Assembly (NCBI GenBank): GCA_021904315.1
Contig: CM038914.1
Coordinates: 9,858,001 to 9,922,000 of the forward strand
Origin: Sphagnum magellanicum
Taxonomy: Eukaryota > Streptophyta > Sphagnopsida > Sphagnales > Sphagnaceae
Length of the DNA: 64,000 nt
Direction: 5' to 3'
Shown: piece by piece, positions 47,173 to 58,200 of the stretch
Layout of the letters: each line of letters starts with the position of its first letter
Numbering within the stretch: the first letter of the stretch is position 1
Notes under the pieces: model-generated
What the model saw: only the letters and a program-made list of their open reading frames with translations
Told to the model about the DNA's origin: nothing
The model's database searches: none
Program-made: the position numbers and the translations under genes

Positions 47173-48720
47173 ATGTCCTCGGATGATGAGAGCAGTACCG
47201 CTAGGCCAGAGCCCAGGTATCAGCTACGTAGTAACACACAATCCTTTGAGCCAATTTCTTTAAGCTCACGATCTTCACGACGATACCATCAAGCATCCAC
47301 AGCACCACCGTCATCTAGTACAACTCCTACCAGAAATTCAGGTTCAAGTTATATTACATCAAGAGTACATCAAAGTCCATTTGGAGGGGTTAATCAGTGG
47401 GGTACGCCTACTGCTGCACCTACTTTCACACCATCAGCATATACTCCGTTGCAAGCTGTGACTTCAACACCCATATACACCATGGAGGTCAGCAGTTCTT
47501 CTGGGAGAATTGAGAAGTTCAGCGGAAGGCCAGGTACTATTTCTTTGAGGGAGTTCAAGGCAACCTTCTCAATTGTGGTTTGTGAATTGGAGCTCAAGTA
47601 CGGTGTTAATTACACCGAGGCGTTTGCATTCAAACAATTGGCTTGTTATGTGCATTATGAGGCACTAGATGTCTACGAGCAACATTCTGCAAGGATTTTG
47701 GGTGTCACCCAGATTCCCAATCCAGCTTACGCCATGGCCATCACCACTGCCTCTCAAGCTGCATTGCAAGCTGTAATTGCACATCACGGGACTGTGCCAA
47801 ATAATCCAAATCCGGTACCAGTCAAAATTTTAGTAACTCATTGCTGCGACTGCAAACATTCCTCCCACCACAGATGTGCCAGCTTTTGCTGATCCAGTGG
47901 GGGAATTCTTCCGAATTCTTGAGCTGGAATTTCCAGTCAAAAGTTCCGAAAAAATTCTGCAACTCGCCACTTTCTCTCGGCAGAAGGATGAAACCCTCAA
48001 GATGCTTTACAGGAGGCTTCTCAAACTCAAAGAGGATACCCAGAGCATCACCGACTTGGAAGCTGCCCATCGGTATCTTCGTTCTTTGGAAGGTACCCCA
48101 ACACTCCATGCACAGGTTTTGCAACGAGTCTTTGCAGAATTTGGAGACTCGTACACTTTGCTGGATGTGTACAACATTTCCGAAAAGTTGGAACTGGCTC
48201 ATGCACACTATGAGGCCAGCACTATGAGGCCTCCATCACGTTCAAGGCCTCAACCTACACAAGCTGCGCCAACTAGATCATCACATTCTTCTTCAAGGAC
48301 TAAAGCGGTGCACTCGGCTACACCCATCCTACCTTCTTGCAACTACTGCGGCAATCCTGCCCATAAAGCTAGTGAGTGCAACATTCCTTCCGAGGATCTT
48401 TTTTGTGATTATTGTGGGAAAGAGGGACATTAGGAATTTGTCTATTTTGCCAAGTTCCCAGAGCGGAAGCAACTCCGATTACAACGGCAAAATCTGCCAG
48501 CATCTTCCGATGTCCCTCAACCAAAAGCCAAGGCACTTCAGCCTTCCACTCAGGCTTTACCCACCAAGGGTAATTCCAACAAGAATGTTAAGAAGAAGGA
48601 GCACAATGCTGACAAAAGGGAGGTGCTTCAAGCCCATGCAATTCAAGTTCAGACTTTACAAAATGAACTCGAATCATTGAGGGCTCAACTTGCTAATTTA
48701 AAAGGCAAGTCTTCCCAACC
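47173..48720 (+). pseudogene. gag (capsid, two CCHC zinc knuckles, coiled coil), disrupted
   Basis: The frame starts at ATG 47173 (MSSDDESS...) after the leader. A Gln/Ser-rich N-terminus leads to a retrotransposon gag-like helical region (LREFKATFSIVVCELELKYG, then KDETLKMLYRRLLKLKED after a frame change). Knuckle 1 (CNYCGNPAHKASEC) is intact; knuckle 2 (CDYCGKEGH) is followed by TAG at 48431-48433 and has Tyr where the last Cys should be. A leucine-rich coiled-coil segment (VQTLQNELESLRAQLANL) follows. The frame shifts by one net base near 47835-47842. Gag packages the RNA and forms the particle. Confidence 0.85.
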
Positions 48721-49569
48721 AACGGGTCATGCCCAACCTGTACAAGGTTCAGGATCACGAGAGGGACCTCCTAGGTCGTTCTATGGCCTTCCACACGATG
48801 CCATGGTTGGGGAGTACGTTCTTTCCACTCCACACAATTATAGTCTCACACCAGAATTTGCTACTTCTTTTTGCCCTTCCTACGTCGCGACACAAGAAGC
48901 TAATGTGGCACCCAGAGTTTCTGCCACTAGGCAGGTAATTCAAACTGATGGACTCGCATCTGGTTCAAGTCCTATTACCAGGGCTAGAGGAGCTCGAGCA
49001 GTCATGCCACAATCTTTTTGTCCTCTCAACATGGAAGAAGAACACACCTTGTTGGCGAGGGGGGAGGAGATTCCTACACCACAAGCTGTTAGGGCATCAA
49101 ATTCTCGTGTCCCAGGAGTACATGTACATCAGGAAAACACACAATTTTCCACTGATCAGCTTATGGAATGCCAACTTCAAATGCATGAAGTGACGCAAAA
49201 GCTTGTGAGTACACCATTGTTTAGTTTTCAAGATTTGAAGCTAAGCACCAAGGACATAATTGCAATCTTAGAGGATACCTTGAACACTACATCAGGTCCT
49301 CTACCGATCCCTGATCCACATGCTACAGAGGTCCCATCCAACACCTTGGAGAGACATTCGATTAGCTCACGTGTTGCAGATGGTGTTCGTAGTCTGGTCA
49401 CTAGTTCTAGCATGGCTAAACTAGTGGGCCTTCCTACTTCTGATTCTATATGCACATATCAGAAGGGAGTTCAGAACACCTCACTTGTGGATTTGTTACT
49501 CAACAAAGGTGTTGTGGATAGCCATTCTCTCCACAAAGTCTCTCATTCATTTCCGAAGGTGGTGCCTAG

Positions 49570-49960
49570 TGAGAGAACTTCCATCGCCATCGGAGTTGCC
49601 ATTGTCGACAATACTCGGTCAACAATCCAAGTGGGAGGACATACACCTAGAGTGGTACTTCTTGACACAGGTGCCCAACCAGTGATTCTTGGAGTTCAAT
49701 TCGCCAAGAAGATGGGCATGCTTGACTCCAAACTACGGAAATCTATGTGGCAGATTCGCACCGCTAGTGGGAGCGTAGAGGAGGTACTTGGGGAAAGCTC
49801 AGATTTGATTGCACTTAAGTTCAATGAAGGTACAATTCAAGAGCTTTGCTTACAGGTCAGATGTTTAGTCACCAATGCCACAAGTTATGATGTGCTCATT
49901 GGGCAAGAGGCCCTGTTTCCACTAGGTTTCACAATCGACAACTGGTTCGAACATGCATAC
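49570..49960 (+). pseudogene. Retropepsin-type aspartic protease domain
   Basis: In the same frame as the gag end and the methyltransferase. The active-site motif VVLLDTGAQPVILG is present (Asp codon 49664-49666), followed by the flap region and a second-strand motif TSYDVLIGQEALFPLGF, typical of Ty3/gypsy proteases. It would cleave the polyprotein. The domain itself shows no stop, but the ORF is interrupted on both sides. Confidence 0.85.
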
Positions 49961-50289
49961 TATCGAGTGGATTGGGAGACTGATGGCCACCACCTGGGAT
50001 ACATACCCCTTGATTTACATGGGAACCATAGTCCTATGGCTCACCATTGTATGCTCAAGGAAGCACACACCATTTCCTACATCCAACAAGCTAGCCACGA
50101 ATGGATAGAGGGAGATGAGGAGGAGACAGCTTACGCTCAAGCTACTGAAAGCTTGAAGGTGGTTCCTACTGAAATTCAACATGGACCAGAGGTTTTACAA
50201 AGGTTCAAAGTAGCTCACAAACCTTTGGTCAAAGCTTTGTCTAGTTTTGAGAGCAAGGAGAGCCATGGCGAACCGATTAAGCCATTACT

Positions 50290-51397
50290 TCGTCAGCTAA
50301 TCACCTGGACACCACCTAAGGAAGGGATTACATTACTAGAGCTCTTTGGTGGTATTGGTACAGGTCTCGAAGCCCTACTACAATCAAGGATGGTGGTTCG
50401 GAGGTATTTCTACGTAGACATTGATCCTATTGCAAGGCAAGTGGCAGCATCAAGAATGAAAGAGTTCACAACAAGATTTCTGCAACAATTTGCAACCATT
50501 GCATGGAAGGCTAGTTTCACATTTTTGCCCTCTGACATACAACTAATTCAGAAGACGCATATGGAATTACTTGGCCCTGTCGACCTCATCATTTTAGGTT
50601 GGGAGTGTCAAGGATTTTCAGCGGCTGGATTTGGAGAAGGCTTGAGTGACACAAGATCTGGTCTTTTCACGGACATGGTACGATTGATCACCTGGGCTCA
50701 ATCCATTTCTCCTACACTTGGTTATGTAATTGAGAACACTCCTTCTCAGCTTGATCAGAGGGAGAAAGTCCAGGAGCACTACACATTGGTCAAGCATTAC
50801 CTTGGAGAGTCACTCTTACTTGATGCGGCACAATGCGGCTCCTATGCGCACCGGCTGCGCAATTGGTGGACCAACTTGGCACCACTCTCAGTTCTATAGT
50901 TAGCTCTGAAATACACTATCAGAGACCCCAACCTGCAGGTTTCTCACATATTGGATTATCAAAGTTCTTGCCAACCAGTTACAAGGCAAGAAAAACCTCC
51001 TTGGTTTCCTGCGAACACAATAGGAAAACCAAAAGGTGTTTGGCCCACCTTTGTCTCCTTCCCAGGAGCACACGCCTTTCAGGGAGATGGGCCAGGCCTG
51101 GTGTATCGTCATGCTTCAGCCACTTGGGATGAACCAAGCCCAGAAGAAAGAGAAAGGGCTATGGGGTTCCAAGCTGGCACTACTAGTCACACCAAGGTGA
51201 CTAGATTGGAGCGTAATGCTCTATTAGGGAGAGGCATGGACTTGAACTCCCTTACATGGTTGTTGGTAACTTGTGTACTCTTTCAAATGTACATAACACC
51301 AACATTGACTCAATCAACTTGTAGTTCTAGTGATGCAACCACATGGCACCCCGACCAAGTACACTTGCCTATCTTCAACACTACATTTCACTCTTAG
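50290..51397 (+). pseudogene. C5-cytosine DNA methyltransferase domain inside the retrotransposon
   Basis: Fused in frame between protease and RT. Motif I LLELFGGIGTGLEAL, motif II YFYVDIDPIARQVAASRM, motif IV LIILGWECQGFSAAG (nucleophile Cys codon 50606-50608), motif VI IENTPSQ, motif VIII AHRLRNWW. A target-recognition-like stretch and motifs IX/X follow (PSPEERERAMGF; RNALLGRGMDLNSLTWLL). The usual Pro-Cys of motif IV is Glu-Cys. A TAG at 50897-50899 cuts off the C-terminal third, which continues in the same frame to a TAG at 51395-51397. It would transfer a methyl group from S-adenosylmethionine to cytosine C5. The target context cannot be told from sequence. Confidence 0.9.
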
Positions 51398-51435
51398 TGT
51401 TGGGGGGGAGGAGGTACCATGTAATTTGACTCAAG

Positions 51436-53000
51436 TTGTGTCTGATACACCTGGAGGTGCAATCAGCTTCTGGAGAAACAATTACAACCTTCTACAAATC
51501 TACGCAGTTGGATAGTGGAGAATCCAATACACCAGGTTCTTCAAACACACTTTCCAACTCCATTCCATGTGTTTCCAACTACCTTTTCGTTATGGGGAAC
51601 CAGCTCACCAAGAAGGAGAGAGACCAAGTCACAAACTTGTTAATTAAGTATGAGAATGTGTTTGCATTCTCAATGAAAGACTTAGGTAGGTGTAAGACCA
51701 TGCATTTCTCTATAGACCTTACAGATGAGACACCTGTCTATCGAAGGAGGCATAGGTTGAGCAAACATGAATGGGAATTGGTAGATGAAAGATGCAAAGA
51801 ACTCCATGAGGCCGGTCTCATTTAGCCATCAAGTTCTGATTTCGCAGCCGCTACAGTAATGCCAGCAAAGAAATATTCAGCTGGATTAAGGACTGAGAAA
51901 GGATGTGCGGGGATTATAGGCCTTTGAACCTAGTTACACCTCAGGATGGGTATCCCATGCCCATCCCTGAAGAATTGTTTGATAGCATTGGAGATTCAAA
52001 CATCTTCACAATTGTGGATCTTAGGCAAGGTTTCAACCAGATTGTGCTCGCTGTGAAGGATCGCAAGAAAACAGCATTCCATGGAAGCAACAAGTTATGG
52101 GAATGGCTTGTGATGCCTTTTGGATTGAAGAATGCACCTCTCTTCTTTCAACGAGTCATGGACTAGGTTCTTGAAGGGGCAGATTTCCTGAAGTGTTACA
52201 TAGATGACGTCCTGGTGCATAGCAAGGGACTCCTGCAGCATTTGGTTCATCTTGAGGAGTTATTCAAGAGGCTCCATGAAGTCAATATGAAGATCCATCC
52301 TAAAAAGTGTGAGTTTGCTGTCACCTCAGTAATCTACCTTGGACATAGAATTTTGCCAAATGGTATTATGGCTCATTGGGCCAAAGTAGTAGCCATTTTG
52401 GAGATGCCCAATCCTACCGATGTTCACACGTTGAGGAGCTTCATTGGACTATGCAATTACTACAGAATTTATGTCCAAGATTTTAGTACTATTGCTCATC
52501 CTCTCTATGCATTGTTAAAGAAGGATGTTGCTTGGACATGGAGTGATGAAGCTCAGGAAGCTTTCAACACACTTAAGGAAAAGCTTTCAGAGTTTCCCAT
52601 TCTGAGAAGACCCGATTTCAACAAGGTTTTCATTCTACACACTGACTGGAGTGCTCTTGGTATTGGAGCTATTCTTGGCCAACTTGATGAGGAAGGCAAG
52701 GAATATGTTATCGCCTATGCATCTCAAAGCAACAACAAGGCTAAGAGCAACTACTCTTCATACGAGGGGGAGTGCCTTGCTGTTGTATGGGCTGTCATAC
52801 ATTTCAGGCCTTATCTTTATGGCACCAATTTCACTTTGTATACCGACCACCAGCCTATCAAGTGGTTGATGACCAATGATAAGCTTACTAGTAAGTTAGC
52901 TCGTTGGGCGCTTATACTTCAAGAGTATGAGTTCAAGGTTATTCACCGACCTGGTATTACACATCAGAATGCGGATACCATGTCACGAAGACCCCTCACT
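51436..53000 (+). pseudogene. Reverse transcriptase and RNase H, disrupted
   Basis: Ty3/gypsy RT: N-terminal blocks KYENVFAFSMKDLG and YRRRHRLS in one frame, a TAG at 51823, a one-base loss near 51900, then MCGDYRPLNLVTPQDGYP, FTIVDLRQGFNQI, MPFGLKNAPLFFQRVMD and a TAG at 52164. The catalytic YIDD (codons 52197-52208) and YLGHRILPNGI come after it. RNase H follows with HTDWSALGIGAILGQ, YSSYEGECLAVVWA and LYTDHQPIKWL. A separate pol frame relative to gag-protease-methyltransferase seems likely. G-rich GGGGGGGAGGAGG at 51404-51416 lies at the junction. Confidence 0.9.
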
Positions 53001-54569
53001 ACCTCTGAAGATTTTTCAAAAGCCAGGCAAGATTTTGACCAGACTCCAGCAGCACCTGTATTTGAGGCATTTAGTTATCTTGCATTACTGCAATGCAACT
53101 TGGTTGAACATCCCATTCTCGATATATGGGAGGACTTGGACACTCTGAGGTTTCTTCAACATGGGGAATACCCTCCCCAAGTTACGTCAAGTCAGCGAGA
53201 TCGCATACAACAGCAGTCCAAACGTTATTCATGGAGGGACAATCACCTCGTCCGATGCTTACCACAAGGCGACAGAGTGGTTCCACCACCACATGAACGA
53301 CATGGTCTTATTCAAAAAGTACACTCGGAGCTTGGACACTTTGGAGTTAAGCGTACTTACAGCCTTCTCGCTCCTCATTACCATTGGAGAGGTATGTATG
53401 CTCAAGTACGAAACATCATTGCTAGGTGCGAACAATGTGATAGAGTGAGAACTTCTTTCTCCTCTCGACAGCTCACACTTTCTCCACTCCCTATTCAGGG
53501 CATGTTCTATCGTTGGTCATGTGATTTAGCTAGAGAGTTACCACAAACCTCTAGGGGTAATGTTTACATCATGATTATGATTGAACATTTTTCAAAGTGG
53601 GTTGAGCTTGTTGCGCTACTAGACAAATCATCACACAGCACCAGCCAGGCTTTCTTACAACAAGTTTTAAGTAGATTTGGGGCTTGTGCTGAGTGCCTTA
53701 CTGATCAAGGATCAGAATTCAGGGGAAAATTCCAAGACCTACTTGACCATGCTCTCATTGACCATCGTCGAACTTCAACAGATCATCCCCAAGCTGATGG
53801 CCTTGCAGAAAGGATGGTTCAAACGTGCAAGAAAGGACTTCGAAAGATTTGCCTCACTAAAAACAAAGAGGATTGGGACCTGGCCCTCCCTTACATCGCC
53901 ATGGGTTACAGGATGTCCAAACACGCCTCTTTATCCCATTTCTCTCCTTACTTTCTACTTTTTGGGAGACACCCCATTCCACCTTCTTCCATTACTACTC
54001 AAATGGACCAGGTTGTGGACTTGGATTCCCCAGCCACTTGGGCTAGGGTCATTGCAAAAAGGGCTGCTCTATTCAGGAGGGTTATGCCCATGGCCATGGA
54101 AAACCTGTCCATTGCACAACATCGAGACGCCTTACGGTATGCACACACACGAGGTGGCAGTTACAAACCTAAGGTGAGACAATTTGATGTTGGTGATTTT
54201 GTATATCTCCAGCGGCAACCAAATGATATTCTAGACACTTTTTCCGGTCGCATTATCTTGAGGATTAAAGCGATCAGGCCTTCAGGTGTGTTGGAGCTAC
54301 AAGGAGCTGACGGACACACAATTCGGGATCATTCCAAAAATTGTGCGCCTTGCCACCTGCCAAACTTGGACCCTACCATCATCACGTCGACTTGGATTCC
54401 TCTACTTGATTATCCATGTCAAGTATGTCAGAGGATGGACGATGCTGATCAGATGCTACTTTGCGACAATTGTAATGGTGGATACCATCTCTTTTGCCTC
54501 AAGCCGGAACTCACTCAAGTTCCTGCTGGCAATTGGTACTGTTCATCATGCTCTCCTACAGCACCTTGA
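53001..54569 (+). pseudogene. Integrase (HHCC, DDE, GPY/F-like) with C-terminal PHD finger
   Basis: Zinc-binding H2C2 region (VHSELGHFGVKRTY ... IIARCEQC). The DDE core has all three acidic residues: WSCDLA (Asp codon 53523), LTDQGSEF (Asp 53703) and GLAERMV (Glu 53808). A C-terminal beta region (VGDFVYLQRQPND; FSGRIILRIKAIRPSGVLEL) precedes a complete C4HC3 PHD finger at 54417-54557 (CQVC, CDNC, GGYHLFC, WYCSSC), ending with TGA. This part of pol is open without stops from 52215. PHD fingers read histone H3 tails, so the finger may steer integration, in the position chromoviruses use for a chromodomain. Confidence 0.9.
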
Positions 54570-54610
54570 TTCCTACTCAGACCATGCCACGCTTTTCTCG
54601 GCTCAAGTCT

Positions 54611-54620
54611 AGGGGGGGAT
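54611..54620 (+). promoter_or_regulatory. Polypurine tract
   Basis: AGGGGGGGAT just before repeat B1; it would prime plus-strand DNA and marks B1 as the start of U3. Confidence 0.75.
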
Positions 54621-55109
54621 ACATGATAATTTCATCTCAGCCTCCCTTGTGCATTGTGTATATATGTGTGTGCATGCATCTATTTTTAGTTGATTAGTTT
54701 CTACCTTTAATTAGTTTTAGGCTGTTTGTTTAGTAGAGTTTCCTACGGATTCACACCTTTATGACACTGTATGTCACGACACTACACGCCACGACAGCTG
54801 TCATGCCCGTATGCACGGCCTCATGCATGATGGCCGGGTACAGGCATGCCCGTCATATCTTTTAAGGTTATTGCACGGTTGTAAGGTTAGGAACGTTCTT
54901 AAGTGACTGTGCGCTATTAGGTTTAGGGTTTCAGCTTTTGGTGGCTGTATAAAAGGGCCAAGCCCTTCCCTTATCCTTTAGTTTTTCTAGAATTCCTTTG
55001 TATGAGAGTTGCCTCCATAGTTCACTTGGATTTTCTAGATGCTCACGGTGGTTACTGCACGACCACCATCTACATACACCTTCACTACTTCTTTGCAATT
55101 TATTTCAAT
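54619..55109 (+). repeat. Complete 3' LTR (B1 + A2)
   Basis: B1 (54619-54796) and A2 (54799-55109) are separated by GC inside the palindrome ACAGCTGT. Read from the polypurine tract to the A1/primer-site equivalent, this is one LTR of about 490 bases with TATA at 54948 and R start at 54980. Confidence 0.85.
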
Positions 55110-55287
55110 ATACATGAGAATTTCATCTCAGCCTCCCTTGTGCATTGTGTATATATGTGTGTGCATGCATATCTTTTTAGTTGATTAGTTTCTACCTCTA
55201 ATTGGTTTTAGGCTGTTTGTTTAGTAGAGTTTCCTACGGATTCACACCTTTACGACACTGTATGTCACGACACTACACGTCACGACA
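55110..55287 (+). repeat. Extra repeat B2
   Basis: 178 bases matching B1 with about 7 differences, directly after A2. The A2/B2 joint (TTTCAAT-ATACATGA) looks like a U5-U3 circle junction. B2 ends GACA next to CATA. Confidence 0.9.
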
Positions 55288-58200
55288 CATATGCTTATTT
55301 GTATTGTTTAATCATGGATGTTGTATGTCTAATCATGTTGTTTACACATGAAAGTTGAGCACACGACTTTTGTGTTTAAATAATGCATGACATTTGTGTT
55401 TAAACAATATGAACCTATGGAAGAACAAATTTCACACATATTTGGAACAAACCCGTGAAGCCTGTAAATTTGTGATGGATGAAAAAGAAAGAAAAACAGA
55501 GAGGGAAAAAAAGAAAACAAAATAACTTGGATAAATGAGAAAGTATAAGAACATCTTGAACCTTACAAAATTAAAATCAATATTTCACAAGGAACCTAAT
55601 CCAATTTTGGTTCCAAAAATTAAACATAACCCAAACATTGATTTTGGTTGTTTTTAACAACTTAGGATTGTGATTTAGTCCCTTTGTTGGTTATGTTGAC
55701 CTTTGCCTTAATAGTTCCAAATCAAACTCAATTCCACATCTTCAATGCATATCCAGTTAGGTTATTCACGAATCAAAACCATTAGTTCCTAATTCCTAAA
55801 CTAACTACCCACCGAACATTAGTTTTGAAATTGGGGATGAAATTATACAAACTACAAGATGACAAGCCTAAAAATGAATATTCTCCAAACTATAGCTTTA
55901 AAATTAAAATTAAACATTTTGCATTTGGGCATGAAAATTAGATATACAAGTTTCAAGTTTTAATTGACAAGTTCAAGCATTCCAAATTTAAGTTATGCAC
56001 CAAAATAAGAATATGAACATTTTGAACTTGACCATGAAAATTATAATAACTTCAAAGTTCATTGTTTAACATGACAAGCCTAAGTAGTAAGCATCCATCC
56101 AAAATTATGTTCAAAAATTAAAATGTGAAACATGACAAGGCTAAACATCAATCCAAATTTATGCACAAAAACAAGAATTTGAACATTTTGAACTTAGATA
56201 GGAAAATTATACTAACCTCAACATGACAAGCTTAAGCATCCACCTAAGAGTTTACAAAAAAAATAAAATGTGAAGCATGACAAGCCTATCATCAATCCAA
56301 ATTTGTGCTCAAAAACAAGAATTTGAACATTTTGAACTTATATAGGAAAATTATAGTAACCTCAACATGATAAGTCTAAACATCCATCTAAGATTCCATG
56401 CAAAATGTGAAGTATGACAAGCCTAAACATTAATCCAAAATTATGCACATAGATAAAAATGTGAACATTTTAACACATTGAGGCTACGTTTTGACAAATC
56501 ATTCATGCATGATGCTAGCATTACACATTTTTACATTAATAGGTAGATATTTTATGTGAAGGATACATGATTCTACCTATCTTTTACCATTTGAAATTCA
56601 AAACATCTATCCATTTCACCTACATATGACAAAGACACCACAAAGCTACTTGCAAAAATTCACCCCAATGTAAACAAAACCTAAAACAATAAATTAAAAA
56701 AAAACAAGGCAATCCAAATTAGTTTCATAAGATATCTATGAAATCTTACAAAATAGATGGTACTTATAGGTGCAATGACTTATAATGACTACATGCAAGA
56801 ATTTTCATCACAATTATGTTACGAATCTTTTCCATTTATGTCAAATGCAATTCAACAATAAACGACCAACCCTTAATTCATTAACATGTAAATGTCAATG
56901 CAAAACAACAAAAACAAGATGATGTCAAACTAATGAAATGCATGTGAATATATTGAAAAATTCAATCTACATACCAAGTGTATGAGACAATCAAAACGGA
57001 AGACAAAATCATGCTTTGTGGTTTCTTGATCTTGGATGAAAGTATGCATACCTTAGATCTACAAGGAAATTAATATATTTGTTTACAATTAGGACTTGCT
57101 AATCACATAACAAATTAGTTTGTTTATGAATTGCAAAGAAAACTCCAAAATTACATAATGACAATAACCAATATGTTAGTCATGGCCAAACTGAAACATA
57201 CGTAATGAGAATGAATGCAATCATAACCTTGTGAATGTCACAAAACATTAAATCGTTAACTTCATCATGATGGCCCAACGACTAACTATTTTTGGTCCCC
57301 ATTGAGTTCATAAGCTCCTAACAACAATTTAAAATAACTATGCAAAATTTGTTCAAAATCTCAAGCAAACAATTGCACCAAAAATCCTCATCCTACATTT
57401 GAATCACAAACAACAAGAAGACCGAGTCATGATGTTTGGCTAACATTGAAGAGACATAGTTAACTTGCATTACAATATAAGTTTTAGTGAAAAAGACACT
57501 CAATAGAGTATCTAGCTCTTTATGTCTTTATGTAAATGTATGCCAATAATTTTATAAATGTTATTTAAAACACCTTATTTAACAACAAAATACCATTGTT
57601 TCATCCATTTTAAATTTCCATTTTATTTTTGTAAAATGATGAAGACAACACTCAACCCGACTACATATTTAATGGAAGAACATTTTACAACTTAAAAATG
57701 TCATAATCATCAACATTACAATAACAAAATGTACTACCAAATATTTTTGTATCGTTTAATATAAATTTCTTGACTTCATGACATATTGGAATTTTGTTGT
57801 AGAAGACTATTCATTATGGTGGTTTCTTTGTATATGTAAAGTTTCATGGACAAATTCCCATTAAAACTAGTATTTTGTAGTTCTTTTATTAAATTGTAGT
57901 GTTTGTGACACACTGTTTTAAATTTAAAACGTATTCCAATCGATAATCGAATTGTTGATATGTGCACCAATTTCACAACATTATGACTATTTAGGATGTT
58001 ATCCACCTTGAATTGCACATTTCCATCAAAAAAACCTTTTTCAAATATTTATAAAGACACATTATATATGTGTTGCAATGAAAAATATCAAACTATGACT
58101 CTTTTTTGTCTACACCATACCATGGAAACACCCTTATAGAAAATATGAACAAACTTAAAAGGTGGATTGAATCATAAACATTTGGATAGATTTTGTGAAG

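Larger units (their letters stand above)
45762..55287 (+). mobile_element. Ty3/gypsy-type retrotransposon with DNA methyltransferase and PHD finger, split-direct-repeat termini
   Basis: A 9.5-kb element between CATA repeats. Layout: A1 (45762-46072), primer site, 1.1-kb GC-rich leader, gag, protease, C5-cytosine methyltransferase, RT, RNase H, integrase, PHD finger, polypurine tract, B1 (54619-54796), A2 (54799-55109), B2 (55110-55287). RT before integrase is the Ty3/gypsy order, and the usual chromodomain position holds a PHD finger. A1/A2 differ at 8 of 311 positions and B1/B2 at 7 of about 178, so insertion is not recent. It cannot be autonomous: TAG stops at 48431, 50897, 51823 and 52164 (possibly also 51395) and frameshifts near 47835 and 51900. 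Methyltransferase capture by retrotransposons has been reported in dinoflagellates and a charophyte alga; the family name of this element is unknown to me. Confidence 0.93.

Noticed and set aside
48431..52166. Recoding of TAG as an amino acid, since nearly all internal stops are TAG
   Set aside because: EBP2, the RRC1-like gene and RPL18A end in TAG exactly where the family proteins end, so TAG works as a stop here. Decay by C-to-T change is simpler, and two frameshifts also show a dead element.
45762..55287. Ordinary LTR pair of type A+B (TGTC...GACA at both ends)
   Set aside because: B is absent after A1, the primer site abuts A1, and the polypurine tract abuts B1, so the A+B reading conflicts with both RT landmarks.
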